Assembly: GCA_965226155.1 (NCBI GenBank)
Contig: OZ245331.1
Location: 310,001-374,000, forward strand
Direction of reading: 5' to 3'
From: G965226155 sp965226155
GTDB taxonomy: Bacteria > Pseudomonadota > Gammaproteobacteria > Eutrophobiales > Eutrophobiaceae
Length of the DNA stretch: 64,000 nucleotides
Of this stretch, positions 9,701 to 19,845 are shown piece after piece. Within the stretch, counting starts at the first letter, position 1. The number at the start of each line of letters is the position of its first letter. Under the pieces are notes generated by a model, which saw only the letters and a program-made list of their open reading frames with translations, did not search any database and was not told where the DNA came from. The position numbers were made by a program, and so were the translations under genes.

Positions 9701-10474
9701 TTAACGGACAATCCCGCGTTTTGAAGTCTTGATAAACTCAGCAAATATAGCGACTTCCTGACACTGTTCAGATAACTGCTGAAGTTTTTCAATCGCATCT
9801 TTTAACAACAACCCTTCACGGTATAGTATCTTGTATGCCTGTGATAAACATTTGATGCTTGCAGATGAAAAATCATGTCGTTTCAGTCCCTCGCGATTCA
9901 ATCCATTAGGTTTTGCTGTGTTGCCAGTAACCATCAAATAAGGAGGAACATCCTTGACGATGACAGAAGATATGGCGGCAAAGCTGTGATGACCAATATG
10001 GCAGAATTGATGAACTCCGGTAAAGCCTCCCAGGATCACATAATCATCAACCTGCACATGTCCTGCTAAGGTAGAATTATTTGCAAATACTGCTTGGTCA
10101 CCGACCAGACAATCATGGGCAATATGGACGTATGCCATTATCCAATTGTTATTACCAATGCTAGTTACACTCCCACCATCAGCCGTACCCCGATTGATGC
10201 TACAGAATTCGCGGATAGTATTCCCATCCCCTACGATCAAGGCAGACTCAGTTTCGCCTTTATATTTTTTATCTTGGGGATCGCCGCCGATTGAACAAAA
10301 CTGAAATATGTGGTTATTCTTGCCGATAGTTGTAGGTCCATCGATAGTTACATGAGATCCGATACGACTGCCTGTCTTAATCTCTACACTCGGACCAATG
10401 ACTGAATAAGGTCCGATCTCGACAGCCTCACCTATAACTGCATCTTGATGAATTATGGCTGTGGGATCAATCAA
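9701..10474 (-). CDS. lpxA: UDP-N-acetylglucosamine O-acyltransferase
   Basis: LpxA transfers a 3-hydroxyacyl chain from ACP to the 3-OH of UDP-GlcNAc, the first step of lipid A synthesis. The N-terminal two thirds is a left-handed beta-helix of hexapeptide repeats (for example IGPYSVIGPSVEI). IAHDCLVGD holds the region of the catalytic His, and a C-terminal helical domain follows. The length of 257 residues fits the family (E. coli 262). Its start overlaps the fabZ stop by 4 bases. Confidence 0.97.
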   Translation of the reverse strand: MIDPTAIIHQDAVIGEAVEIGPYSVIGPSVEIKTGSRIGSHVTIDGPTTIGKNNHIFQFCSIGGDPQDKKYKGETESALIVGDGNTIREFCSINRGTADGGSVTSIGNNNWIMAYVHIAHDCLVGDQAVFANNSTLAGHVQVDDYVILGGFTGVHQFCHIGHHSFAAISSVIVKDVPPYLMVTGNTAKPNGLNREGLKRHDFSSASIKCLSQAYKILYREGLLLKDAIEKLQQLSEQCQEVAIFAEFIKTSKRGIVR

Positions 10475-10929
10475 GACCCTTTCCCCGAGACTGTCGTTAG
10501 CAAATTGGCATTTGCCACCACCTTACCCTCAACGCTGGCAGTGCCTGTGAATTTCCAGATATCACGGCGAACTGTGATAAATCTGACTTCTATTAATAAT
10601 TGGTCGCCAGGACCAACAGTATTACGAAACCGCGCCTTATCGATACCAACAAGGTAATACAGCAGATTATCGAGTTCATCCTTTCTTGCTTCCGCCCCCG
10701 AAATTACCCCAAGTATCGCCGCCGCCTGGGCCATAGCCTCTATTATAAGAACACCAGGCATTAATGGTTGTTGTGAAAAATGACCAGGGAAAAAAGGTTC
10801 ATTTACTGTCACATTCTTTAAGGCCTTAATTGATTCACCGGGTACGTAATCAATAATTCTATCCAATAACAAAAAAGGATATCGGTGAGGTAAGTAATTC
10901 CTGATCTGATTAATGTCCAGTTCCGTCAT
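10471..10929 (-). CDS. fabZ: 3-hydroxyacyl-ACP dehydratase FabZ
   Basis: FabZ dehydrates 3-hydroxyacyl-ACP in each elongation cycle and competes with LpxA for the 3-hydroxyacyl-ACP pool, so this neighbourhood balances phospholipid and lipid A. The hot-dog fold protein of 152 residues shows LPHRYPFLLLDRI, then NEPFFPGHFSQQPLMPGVLIIEAMAQ containing the catalytic His and Glu. It lies 28 bases after lpxD and overlaps lpxA. A second dehydratase, fabA, is at 35664. Confidence 0.97.
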   Translation of the reverse strand: MTELDINQIRNYLPHRYPFLLLDRIIDYVPGESIKALKNVTVNEPFFPGHFSQQPLMPGVLIIEAMAQAAAILGVISGAEARKDELDNLLYYLVGIDKARFRNTVGPGDQLLIEVRFITVRRDIWKFTGTASVEGKVVANANLLTTVSGKGS

Positions 10930-10957
10930 AATTCATCCAATATGTGTGAGAAATCAG

Positions 10958-11980
10958 TTAACTGGATTTATCCAGCTTATCTTCTACAGCTTTTAATCGT
11001 ATTGCCAATTCATTCAGGTGTCTGAATCTCGCCATATTTTTGCGCCATGTCAAATTATCAGTAATAGTCATCGCGCCGGAATACGTACCTGCTTCCTTTA
11101 TCGAATTTGTGACACCAGATAAGCCGGTAATAACGACATCATCAGTAATAACGATATGGCCAGCGATAGCTGTACCCCCGCCAATCATACACCTCTTGCC
11201 TATTGTGACACTCCCTGCAATAACAACACAGCCGGCGATTGCAGTATGGGCACCAATAATTGAATTGTGACCAATTTGCACCTGATTATCGATCTTGACC
11301 CCTTCCTCAATTAGGGTATTTCCCAGTGCACCTCGATCAATTGTCGTATTGGCACCAATTTCAACGTCATTCTTGATTTCCACACTACCCAGTTGCGGTA
11401 TTTTTAGCCACTTGCCTGCCTCATTTGTAATACCAAATCCGTCAGCGCCGATAACCACGCCTGCATGCATCAATACGCGTTCGCCTATCTTAATATTATG
11501 ACAGACACTAACATTGGCAATTAACCTACTACCATTGCCAATAACAGAATTATCCTCCACTACACAACCCGGCCCAATATATATGTTCTCGTCGATTTGA
11601 ACATGCTCTCCAATATATGAATTTGCACATATACAAGCACTCGAATGTATCGATGCAGTAACACTAACTATTGCGGAAGGATGAACCCCAGGATCACTTG
11701 GCTGCTCTGGATTCATATAACGGACCGCCTTGGCATAGGCCAAGTAAGGATCCTTAGAAACTAATGAGAAGACGGGACAATCATTCATATCTTCTGCAGA
11801 GAGAACGACTGCGGCAGCAGTGGTAGATTTCAGAAATCTAGCGTACCTTCGATTGGTAAAAAAACTCAGCTGATCCGGACCGGCATTTTGCAATGTCCCT
11901 AAACCTGAAATTACACAGTTAGGGTCACCTTTTAATTCTGCATTAATGACCTCAGCCAATTCTCCTAATTTATATTGCAT
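10958..11980 (-). CDS. lpxD: UDP-3-O-(3-hydroxyacyl)glucosamine N-acyltransferase
   Basis: LpxD adds the second (N-linked) acyl chain in lipid A synthesis. The protein has an N-terminal uridine-binding domain (about residues 1-100), a hexapeptide-repeat beta-helix (about 100-300, for example DNQVQIGHNSIIGAH with the catalytic His), and a C-terminal helix. The length of 340 residues matches E. coli LpxD (341). It sits 26 bases downstream of skp. Confidence 0.97.
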   Translation of the reverse strand: MQYKLGELAEVINAELKGDPNCVISGLGTLQNAGPDQLSFFTNRRYARFLKSTTAAAVVLSAEDMNDCPVFSLVSKDPYLAYAKAVRYMNPEQPSDPGVHPSAIVSVTASIHSSACICANSYIGEHVQIDENIYIGPGCVVEDNSVIGNGSRLIANVSVCHNIKIGERVLMHAGVVIGADGFGITNEAGKWLKIPQLGSVEIKNDVEIGANTTIDRGALGNTLIEEGVKIDNQVQIGHNSIIGAHTAIAGCVVIAGSVTIGKRCMIGGGTAIAGHIVITDDVVITGLSGVTNSIKEAGTYSGAMTITDNLTWRKNMARFRHLNELAIRLKAVEDKLDKSS

Positions 11981-12006
11981 AAACGGAGAACCCGAATAAC
12001 ACTTTT

Positions 12007-12525
12007 TTAATTTGCAGCTTGCCTAGTCAGATATTCAATAACTATATCGGTCATGTTAATCTTGGGACTAGCAAAGAGCACACCATCACTAAGCACTAAG
12101 TCGTAATTATTTTCCTTAGCAACGATCTGTATAGCCTGTAAAATTTCTTGGTTGATTTTTGACAATTCCTCATTCTGGCGGAACTGAAGATCCTCTCTGA
12201 ATTCATCTTCACTGCGCTTCAGATCACGTTGACTATTAAGTATATCGCGCTGAATTTTATTCCTTTCTGATTCGCTCATAATGGCAGCATCTTTCGCTAA
12301 CTTGTCCTCCAGACCTTTCAGACTTTTTTGAGCAGCGATAATTTCCTTTTCGCGTGGTGTAAATTCATTTGCTAAGACGGTTTGAATTTTTTTTACCTGA
12401 GGTGATTGTTCTAAAACAATTCTCGCATTGATGAAACCAATTTTATAATCTTCAGTATATGCAGAAGAAAAAACTGATGCGAGTAGAAAAAACGTGGCAA
12501 CTTTAAGAAGTAAGATTTTGTTCAA
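12007..12525 (-). CDS. skp: Periplasmic chaperone Skp/OmpH
   Basis: Skp is a trimeric periplasmic holdase that delivers unfolded outer-membrane proteins to the Bam complex encoded next door. I chose the TTG at 12525: it has GGAGC 6 bases upstream, and it starts a normal signal peptide (NKILLLKVATFFLLAS, cleavage near SSAYT). A TTG at 12561 would add 12 residues that interfere with the signal peptide. The mature part contains IGFINARIVLEQSP followed by a long charged coiled coil (about residues 50-130), typical of the tentacles. Sequence identity is low, as usual for OmpH proteins, but the location between bamA and lpxD is diagnostic. Confidence 0.9.
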   Translation of the reverse strand: MNKILLLKVATFFLLASVFSSAYTEDYKIGFINARIVLEQSPQVKKIQTVLANEFTPREKEIIAAQKSLKGLEDKLAKDAAIMSESERNKIQRDILNSQRDLKRSEDEFREDLQFRQNEELSKINQEILQAIQIVAKENNYDLVLSDGVLFASPKINMTDIVIEYLTRQAAN

Positions 12526-12671
12526 TTTTATGCTCCAAATAAGAAATTTATTTCCAAACAAATTATCCTTCTCCTTCCGAATTTAACATCTAGTAACATT
12601 AGCCTTGATTCATTTCCAAGTAATGTTTCCATTATATTACATGGGCTTTCCTATCCCTGTAGCTCATTATA

Positions 12672-15062
12672 TTAAAAACTTGTACCAAAATTAAACTGGA
12701 AAATCTGCTTATTATCGCCGGGCTTATCATTAATCGGCTTAGCCACACTGACGCCAATCACACCGAAAGGAGATATCCAGATACCACCAATTCCAGCAGA
12801 GTAACGCAGTCTACCTAACTCAAATTTGTTATTCTCACTACAAACTGGGCCAGTAACGGTTATAAGATTCCCGTTGATGTCAAATCCTGTTGTAGTTCTG
12901 GTCCGGTCACCGGTACAAAACACACTGCCACCCTCAAAAAAAGCACTAAATCTGACTTGATCGAACTTTTTCAGGAATGGTATCGGAAATATTATTTCTG
13001 CGCCACCGACTATCTTAATGTTACCACCTATCGGTCTTCCAGCCGAGTCTGTAGGTCCCAGTGTATTTTCTTTATATCCCCTGACTGAGCTCGGCCCCCC
13101 TGCGTAGTAGTTATCAAAAAACGGCAGCTCAACTGACCCTAAATACCCATCTCCATAACCAAAGTTTCCTTTTAAGGAAAAAATAAAATCTCCATAAATT
13201 GGGCGCAACCACTGTCCACGGTAGCTGATCTTGTAAAATTCCAGAGAATTACCGAATGAAGGTACAGTAATTTCACCTAATATCGAATGAAAAGACCCGC
13301 TTTCCGGTAAGATTGCCTTGTTCCGTGTATCGTAAGCAAAGCCTGCACTCAATCGGATAGTATCAAACTGGTTTCCTTCCCGGTTTATAAAGTCCAAGAC
13401 TTCAGCTGCAAAGAAGCCGTCCTGTGCTAATTCGGTATTTTCATAAGTAATTGCGGTACTGATTGAATTGAACTCGGAGATGGGTATACCGAAATTCACA
13501 CCTCCAGAGAAAACTCTGCTATCAAATGCGGTAATATTGGCATTCCTGCCCTTAGTTTCTCGATAGGCGACATTAAATCCTCGACTTATGCCATCATCCG
13601 TATAATAGGGATTAACGTAGCCCACGCTGAAGATACGGTTAAACCTACTATTGTTGAATGCAAATGCCATCCGTGAACCACTTCCAAGAAAGTTATCCTG
13701 CGAGATACTGGTAGAAATAATAAGGCCCTGTGACTGCGAAAAACCCAAACCTGCAATAAAATTGCCGAATGGCCGTTCTTCAACCGTATAGTTTACATCG
13801 ACCTGGTCGGCCGACCCTGGCACCGCCGGCGTTTCTACGTTTACTTCTTTAAAGTAACCCAAGCGCTGAAGTCGAACCTTGCCACGTTCAACCAGAGGAG
13901 TAGATATCCAGCCACTTTCTTGCTGACGCATTTCGCGGCGTAAAACTTCGTCCCGTGTCTTATTATTACCGAGAAAATTAATCCTTCTGACATATATCTG
14001 TTTGCCCGGATCGATAAAAAAAGTTATTTCAACGGTATTACTTTCATCATTGATATCCGGTATTGAGTTAACATTGGCAAATGCATAACCTACCCCGCCA
14101 AGAAGATCGCTAATACGCTTACTGCTATCTGTTGCCTTCTTTCTTGAGAACAATTCACCCCTTTCTATATCAATTTGCTCGAAAAGCTCTTCTTCTGAAG
14201 CAATAAGCTCACCAGCCAGCTTAATCCCAGATATCCTGTATTGCTCACCTTCTGTTATATTAATGGTGATATAGATGTCTTTTTTGTCGGGAGTAATTGT
14301 TACTTGGGTGGAATCAATATTAAAATTTATATAACCGTTATCTAAATATGCAGACCGTAATAATTCCAAATCTCCAGATAACTTCTGCCTTGAATACTGA
14401 TCATCCTTAGTAAAAAATGATAGTAGCTTAGTAGAGCTGAGTTCAAACGGATCCAGTAATTTCTGTTCGCTGATAGCGAAATTGCCGACAATATTAATTT
14501 GCCTGATCTTTGCAGCTACGCCTTCAGAAATATTTACTGATACTGCTACTCGGTTATTCGCCAGCGATTCTACCGCGGAATTTATCTGTACAGCATATTT
14601 GCCGTTTGAAAAATATTGCCTATGTAACTCACGCTCGAGTTTGTCTAGCTGGGATTGGTCGAATATCCGACCAACGGTAAATCCAACCTCCTTAAGCCCA
14701 TCCAAGAGATCATCTGTCTTGATGTCCTTGTTCCCATCTATATCAATACTACCGATACTTGGCCTCTCCTTGACAATAATAATCAGGATATTACCGCTTC
14801 TCTCCAATCTCACATCATCAAAAAATCCAGTTTTGAATAACTCCCTTATGGATTCTGTCGATGTCTGATCACTAAAGACGTCACCGATTTCAACAGGCAG
14901 ATAATTGAAGATCGTCCCAGGCGTTAATCTCTGCAATCCTTCGATACGGATGTCCTCAATAGTAAAATCTTGCGCATTAGCAAGTGAAGATTGAAGCAAC
15001 AGGATGAAAAGAAAAATAAATTTATTAATTGTTAATCCCAATTTTTGATTATTAAATTCCAT
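12672..15062 (-). CDS. bamA: Outer membrane protein assembly factor BamA
   Basis: BamA is the central beta-barrel of the machinery that folds and inserts outer-membrane proteins. A signal peptide ends at LANAQ, five POTRA repeats span about residues 24-420, and a 16-stranded barrel ends in the phenylalanine-terminated motif QFNFGTSF. The barrel includes the conserved loop motif SVRGY (the VRGF/Y of the family). The length of 796 residues is close to E. coli (810). It starts 2 bases after the rseP stop. Confidence 0.97.
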   Translation of the reverse strand: MEFNNQKLGLTINKFIFLFILLLQSSLANAQDFTIEDIRIEGLQRLTPGTIFNYLPVEIGDVFSDQTSTESIRELFKTGFFDDVRLERSGNILIIIVKERPSIGSIDIDGNKDIKTDDLLDGLKEVGFTVGRIFDQSQLDKLERELHRQYFSNGKYAVQINSAVESLANNRVAVSVNISEGVAAKIRQINIVGNFAISEQKLLDPFELSSTKLLSFFTKDDQYSRQKLSGDLELLRSAYLDNGYINFNIDSTQVTITPDKKDIYITINITEGEQYRISGIKLAGELIASEEELFEQIDIERGELFSRKKATDSSKRISDLLGGVGYAFANVNSIPDINDESNTVEITFFIDPGKQIYVRRINFLGNNKTRDEVLRREMRQQESGWISTPLVERGKVRLQRLGYFKEVNVETPAVPGSADQVDVNYTVEERPFGNFIAGLGFSQSQGLIISTSISQDNFLGSGSRMAFAFNNSRFNRIFSVGYVNPYYTDDGISRGFNVAYRETKGRNANITAFDSRVFSGGVNFGIPISEFNSISTAITYENTELAQDGFFAAEVLDFINREGNQFDTIRLSAGFAYDTRNKAILPESGSFHSILGEITVPSFGNSLEFYKISYRGQWLRPIYGDFIFSLKGNFGYGDGYLGSVELPFFDNYYAGGPSSVRGYKENTLGPTDSAGRPIGGNIKIVGGAEIIFPIPFLKKFDQVRFSAFFEGGSVFCTGDRTRTTTGFDINGNLITVTGPVCSENNKFELGRLRYSAGIGGIWISPFGVIGVSVAKPINDKPGDNKQIFQFNFGTSF

Positions 15063-15064
15063 TA

Positions 15065-16435
15065 TCAGCTGATCAGTCGTAGGATATCATTATACAATGC
15101 TATGCTCATAAGGCCGAGCAATAATACCAAGCCGAGTTGCTGGCCTATTGCTAGCATAGACTCTGAAACCGGGCTCCCCTTGATGGCCTCAATCAAATAA
15201 TAAAGCAGGTGACCACCATCGAGTATTGGTACTGGAAGAAGGTTCAATACGCCCAAACTGACGCTAACTATAGCCAGAAATCCTAGAAATGACACGATCC
15301 CCATATTGGCAGTATCACCGGCAAATTTTGCTATAGTAATTGGTCCACTCAAATTCTTGACCGATGCTTCACCCACAATCATCTTACTCAAGATACGCAG
15401 GGTCATCACTGACATTTCTACAGTCTTATCTATAGATTTTATCAATGCAGGTATCGGTCCATAGCTTTCTTGATTAAACAACGTCGAATCAGTGTTGAAA
15501 CTTTGATCCACCCCAGCTCCAATCCTACCTATAATTTTACCGTCATCACCTTCTATGGGGTCAGGGGTTACAACCAAACTGACCACTTGGTTATTTCTCA
15601 TCACTTCAATATCAAGTGTTTGCTGCGGGTGAGACTGGACAAACTCAACCCAATCTATCCATCCGTCAATAGTGGTGCCGTTTGCGATAATGACATAATC
15701 GCCTGGTTGCATCCCTGCTCTCTCTGCTGCACCACCGGGTGAAATTGCGCCGATAACCGCTGGGTATTTTGGTATTTTTGGCGTCAAACCCAATTGTGTA
15801 AGTAATTGTCCGCTTGCCATATCGTCAATACTAATAAGAGACATATCTAGATCAATTTCCTGCTTACGACCACCTGTACCCACAACAGTAAATATCGCAT
15901 GGTTCCCTTTTACCACTTTAGCCACGATAGAATCTATGACAGCGCTCCAAGTTTGTATGTCTCTGCCATCTATCATGGTGATCTCTTGGTCCTTGCGGAA
16001 TCCTGCCTCCATAGCAATGGACTCTATTTTAACCTCGCCGATAACCGGTTTTAGATCAACGAAACCAATCATGAATATGATCCAATACGCTAAAATAGCA
16101 AAAATAAAATTGAATGCAGGTCCGGCAACGACGATTGCAATCCGCTGCAACAAAGACTTGTTATTAAACGCCCTGTTTTTTTCACGATCATTGACTTTGC
16201 CTTCCCGCTCATCCAACATTTTCACGTAGCCACCTAACGGTAATGCCGCAATAACGAATTCTGTTGCGTCCTCTCCACGGGTACGCTTCCATATTGGTCG
16301 TCCAAAACCAATAGAAAACCGTAATATTTTGACATCACACCGACGTGCGACCCAGTAATGACCAAACTCATGAAATGTAATCAATAAGCCCAGGGCAACA
16401 ATAAAGGCAGCTATCGATTGCAGTACGTCTATCAT
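15065..16435 (-). CDS. rseP: Site-2 zinc metalloprotease RseP
   Basis: RseP is the inner-membrane protease that cuts RseA after DegS to release sigma E, and it also clears signal-peptide remnants. HEFGH near residue 22 gives the zinc ligands and catalytic Glu; the third ligand is in NLLPVPILDGGHLLYY near the C-terminus. Two PDZ domains lie in the periplasmic middle region (about 120-310). Four transmembrane segments fit the family, and 456 residues is standard (E. coli 450). It overlaps the dxr stop by 4 bases. Confidence 0.97.
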   Translation of the reverse strand: MIDVLQSIAAFIVALGLLITFHEFGHYWVARRCDVKILRFSIGFGRPIWKRTRGEDATEFVIAALPLGGYVKMLDEREGKVNDREKNRAFNNKSLLQRIAIVVAGPAFNFIFAILAYWIIFMIGFVDLKPVIGEVKIESIAMEAGFRKDQEITMIDGRDIQTWSAVIDSIVAKVVKGNHAIFTVVGTGGRKQEIDLDMSLISIDDMASGQLLTQLGLTPKIPKYPAVIGAISPGGAAERAGMQPGDYVIIANGTTIDGWIDWVEFVQSHPQQTLDIEVMRNNQVVSLVVTPDPIEGDDGKIIGRIGAGVDQSFNTDSTLFNQESYGPIPALIKSIDKTVEMSVMTLRILSKMIVGEASVKNLSGPITIAKFAGDTANMGIVSFLGFLAIVSVSLGVLNLLPVPILDGGHLLYYLIEAIKGSPVSESMLAIGQQLGLVLLLGLMSIALYNDILRLIS

Positions 16436-17613
16436 GCGGCAAGCTCCCTAATATAATGATTAACATAGTCTCTTGTAATTTTATCCGCTTCCAGGATAGT
16501 TTCTATACTGTCAGAATCTACCGACTTGATATTTGCTAGTGCATCCTCAACAATCCTCGCAATTTCTGTAAACCTTATTTTCCTTTTCAAGAATTCAAAC
16601 ACGGCAACTTCGTTGGCAGCATTCAATATCACTGTAGACGTACCACCGGCTGACATCGCCTCGGAAGCCAACCGTAGACAAGGGAATTTGGCTGGATCAG
16701 GCTCTTCAAAATCCAGACTGCCAATATCAAACAAATTTAATGGTAAGACACCAGAAGTGAGCCTCTCTGGCCATGCCAATGCGTGGGCAATTGGTGTTCG
16801 CATATCCGGATTACCAAGCTGTGCCAAAACCGACCCATCACTATATTCAACCAAGGAATGAATAACACTTTGCGGATGGACCACTACTTGAATCGCATCC
16901 GGCGTTGTACCGTATAGCCAACAAGCTTCGATCACTTCAAGCCCTTTGTTCATCATGGTTGCTGAATCGACGGAAATTTTTCTGCCCATATCCCAGTTCG
17001 GGTGTAGACAAGCCTGCTCCGGTGTAATCTCATCCAGTTCGTGAATAGGCGTAGTCCTAAACGGGCCACCCGATGCAGTAATAAGGAGTCTAGTCACGCC
17101 GGACTGCTTTAGTCCTTGTTGATAATCGGTAGGCAGACTTTGAAACAGGGCATTGTGCTCACTGTCTATAGGTAGCAACTCAGCATTGTTTTCACTAACT
17201 GCATCGATAAATAATTGACCTGACATAACTAGAGATTCTTTATTGGCAAGCAAAATTCGTTTCCCAGATTTTGCTGCAGCCAGTGTTGGTAATAAGCCAG
17301 CAGCACCAACAATCGCGGCCATTACATAATCAGTCTGCTTGATACTAGCTACTTTTATCAAACCTTCAGTTCCAGCCAGCACCTCAATACCTGACATCTC
17401 TTTAGACAATCTTTTACGTAATGTTTCCGCACTCTTCTCATCAGCCATGACAGCGTACTGTGGATGCCAAGTAACGCATTGCTGATATAGTCGATCAACA
17501 TTGGTGTTTGCTGTAATCGCAACTAATTTGAATTTGTTGGGATGACGACTGAGAACATCAAGTGTACTGACGCCAATACTACCGGTTGAGCCGAGTATGG
17601 TAATTCCAATCAT
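16432..17613 (-). CDS. dxr: 1-deoxy-D-xylulose 5-phosphate reductoisomerase
   Basis: Dxr converts DXP to MEP with NADPH, the committed step of the non-mevalonate isoprenoid pathway; ispG in this window acts later in the same pathway. The N-terminal GSTGSIGVSTLDV is the NADPH-binding loop, LLANKESLVMSG is a family signature, and PIDSEHNA, SGGPFR and HPNWDMGRKISVDSATMMNKGLEVIEA hold metal and substrate ligands. The length is 393 residues. It overlaps both cdsA and rseP by 4 bases, implying translational coupling. Confidence 0.97.
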   Translation of the reverse strand: MIGITILGSTGSIGVSTLDVLSRHPNKFKLVAITANTNVDRLYQQCVTWHPQYAVMADEKSAETLRKRLSKEMSGIEVLAGTEGLIKVASIKQTDYVMAAIVGAAGLLPTLAAAKSGKRILLANKESLVMSGQLFIDAVSENNAELLPIDSEHNALFQSLPTDYQQGLKQSGVTRLLITASGGPFRTTPIHELDEITPEQACLHPNWDMGRKISVDSATMMNKGLEVIEACWLYGTTPDAIQVVVHPQSVIHSLVEYSDGSVLAQLGNPDMRTPIAHALAWPERLTSGVLPLNLFDIGSLDFEEPDPAKFPCLRLASEAMSAGGTSTVILNAANEVAVFEFLKRKIRFTEIARIVEDALANIKSVDSDSIETILEADKITRDYVNHYIRELAA

Positions 17614-18443
17614 GGCATTAATTTCGTGAGCAACAACCCACTGACGAATATCGGGCCGGCTGCTGTTAAGCCATCTATCCTATCAAGCACACCGCCATGT
17701 CCCGGGATCAGGCTACTGCTGTCTTTTACGTTTGCCGCCCTTTTCATCAGACTTTCCATCAGATCACCTAGCACCGAGGCCATGGTTGTTACCAAGCATA
17801 AGGTTATAAATAACATGGTTTCAATGAGTTGCATACTATTTATGATGGAATATATTAGTGTATACAACATTGTTGCCATAATTGCGCCATACACGCCCTC
17901 CCAACTCTTACCCGGACTGATCCGAACTGACAATTTCCTTTTTCCCCACTTTCTACCAGCAAAGTAGGCTGATATATCTGCTATCCAGACTAAAACACAC
18001 AGGAAAACCAATAATATCACCCCTTCCTGTCCTCGATGATGCAATATGACCATACTTAACCAGGCTGGGATCAATACGAATAGGCCCATCAGGGCCTTAT
18101 AATAACGGGATTTAGTCATTTCTAACATCTGTCGTTGGACCGCTATCACCAGAAACAATGCGATTATCCACCAAAAGACAGCACCTAATACAACTAGCCA
18201 TGACCCTTTACTCTCAAGCATGTAATAAGCCAAGCCCAGCAAAATGCAAACAAGTCCTACGTATAAAATCCCGCTTGTGCTAGCACGCATACTGATCATT
18301 CGCGCCCATTCCCAAGCAGCAAGACAAATAAAGAGACCGAGCATCAGTGCTAACCATTGGGTATTCAGATAAAGAATCGCTAAAACTACCAGCGGAGCCA
18401 GTATTATTGCGCTGAAAAAACGACTTTCAGTCACCTTTTGCAT
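17610..18443 (-). CDS. cdsA: Phosphatidate cytidylyltransferase
   Basis: CdsA makes CDP-diacylglycerol from phosphatidate and CTP in the inner membrane, feeding all phospholipid head-group branches. The 277-residue polytopic protein has about eight hydrophobic segments. Its C-terminal CDS signature includes SPGKSWEG, SVLGDLMESLMKR and IPGHGGVLDRIDGL. It overlaps uppS by 17 bases and dxr by 4. Confidence 0.97.
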   Translation of the reverse strand: MQKVTESRFFSAIILAPLVVLAILYLNTQWLALMLGLFICLAAWEWARMISMRASTSGILYVGLVCILLGLAYYMLESKGSWLVVLGAVFWWIIALFLVIAVQRQMLEMTKSRYYKALMGLFVLIPAWLSMVILHHRGQEGVILLVFLCVLVWIADISAYFAGRKWGKRKLSVRISPGKSWEGVYGAIMATMLYTLIYSIINSMQLIETMLFITLCLVTTMASVLGDLMESLMKRAANVKDSSSLIPGHGGVLDRIDGLTAAGPIFVSGLLLTKLMP

Positions 18444-19176
18444 GTTTTATCTGCTCATTCGTTCTACCGAACCGACGTTGTCTGCCTGCAAACCACGCCA
18501 GGGCACGGTCGAATACCTCTGAAGAGAATTCCGGCCACAACTCATCACAGAAATATATTTCTGAATAAGCACACTGCCATAGCATGTAGTTGCTAATTCG
18601 CTGTTCTCCCCCTGTGCGAATAAACAGATCCGGTTCAGGGAAATTTGCCAAACTTAAATGCTGCTTGATTAATTCCTCGGAAATATCGCTGCTATCGCAA
18701 ACTCCTGAATCCACCTGTTCAGCAATTTGCTTGCATGCTTGGGTAATATCCCAACGTCCGCCATAATTGGCCGCGATTACAAGACTCAAGCCAGTATTAT
18801 TTTCAGTCTTCGCTTCAGTGTGTGCCATCAACTCTGTCAGTTTTATTGTCAATCCCTTTCTGTTGCCAATAAATTGCAATCTGACATTATTATTATGCAG
18901 ATCATCCACTTCGTCACGCAGTGAAATTAGAAAGAGTTCCATTAAAAAATCGACTTCTTGTTTCGGTCTATGCCAATTTTCACTGCTAAATGCAAAAACT
19001 GTCAGTACCGGAAGATTTATACGCACACAATGTTCGACAATCTTACGTAGAGTTTTAACCCCTGCTTTGTGCCCTGGCCCTCTCGGTAAATTTCGCAGAG
19101 ATGCCCATCTGCCGTTACCATCCATGACGATAGCAATATGTTGGGGAACCGTATCGTTATTTGCAGTGGTGTTCAT
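18427..19176 (-). CDS. uppS: Undecaprenyl diphosphate synthase
   Basis: UppS is the cis-prenyltransferase that makes the C55 lipid carrier for peptidoglycan and O-antigen. IAIVMDGNGRWA near the N-terminus holds the catalytic Asp. GHKAGVKTLR, FAFSSENWHRP and the C-terminal DLFIRTGGEQRISNYMLWQ and YSEIYF segments are family signatures. The length is 249 residues. It follows frr by about 94 bases, the longest gap in this part of the block. Confidence 0.97.
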   Translation of the reverse strand: MNTTANNDTVPQHIAIVMDGNGRWASLRNLPRGPGHKAGVKTLRKIVEHCVRINLPVLTVFAFSSENWHRPKQEVDFLMELFLISLRDEVDDLHNNNVRLQFIGNRKGLTIKLTELMAHTEAKTENNTGLSLVIAANYGGRWDITQACKQIAEQVDSGVCDSSDISEELIKQHLSLANFPEPDLFIRTGGEQRISNYMLWQCAYSEIYFCDELWPEFSSEVFDRALAWFAGRQRRFGRTNEQIKHAKGD

Positions 19177-19270
19177 AATAGGGGAATATATGTCCGGAAT
19201 TTACTGTTGCTCTTTGCAGGTCGGTGGTTACTTTCTCTAAAACTCATCACAAATTACCAATCGCTTTTAA

Positions 19271-19828
19271 TTATATTTCCATTAAATCACTTTCCTTGGC
19301 CTCAAGCATTTTATCGATTTCTGCGATAGATGAATCTGTAAGCTTTTGCAGGTGATCCTCGGCCCGACGTTCGTCGTCTTCGGAAATCTCCTTATCTTTA
19401 ATCATATCTTTCAAATGTGTCTTGGCATCTCGACGAATATTTCGGATAGCGACTTTGCCCTTTTCAACTTCAACCCTGACAATTTTTGATAATTCCTTCC
19501 GCCTTTCTTCGGTCGGTCTTGGTAATGGCACTTTCAAAATGGTACCAACGGTTACTGGATTCAATCCCATATTAGAGTTAAGAATCGCCTTTTCAACATC
19601 GCTCACGGCATTCTTGTCAAAAACCGTTACGTTCAATGCTTGCGCATCGAGAACATTGACATTGGCGACTTGACTTAGCGGGACTTCGCTGCCGTAATAA
19701 TTAACCACAATATGTTCTAATAGGCTTGGATGTGCTCGACCGGTTCGTATTTTTACTAGTTCGTTTTTCAATGCCTCGATTGATTTTCTCATCCGCCCAT
19801 CTGCATCTTGAATAATTTTATCCGTCAT
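19271..19828 (-). CDS. frr: Ribosome recycling factor
   Basis: RRF works with EF-G to split post-termination ribosomes. I chose the ATG at 19828 rather than the TTG 12 bases upstream because it gives 185 residues, the usual family length. Signatures include KIRTGRAHPSLLEHI, PLPRPTEERRKEL, RNIRRDAK and KDKEISEDDERRAEDHLQKLTD. It lies 17 bases after pyrH. Confidence 0.97.
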   Translation of the reverse strand: MTDKIIQDADGRMRKSIEALKNELVKIRTGRAHPSLLEHIVVNYYGSEVPLSQVANVNVLDAQALNVTVFDKNAVSDVEKAILNSNMGLNPVTVGTILKVPLPRPTEERRKELSKIVRVEVEKGKVAIRNIRRDAKTHLKDMIKDKEISEDDERRAEDHLQKLTDSSIAEIDKMLEAKESDLMEI

Positions 19829-19845
19829 AGCTAAATCCAATCTGT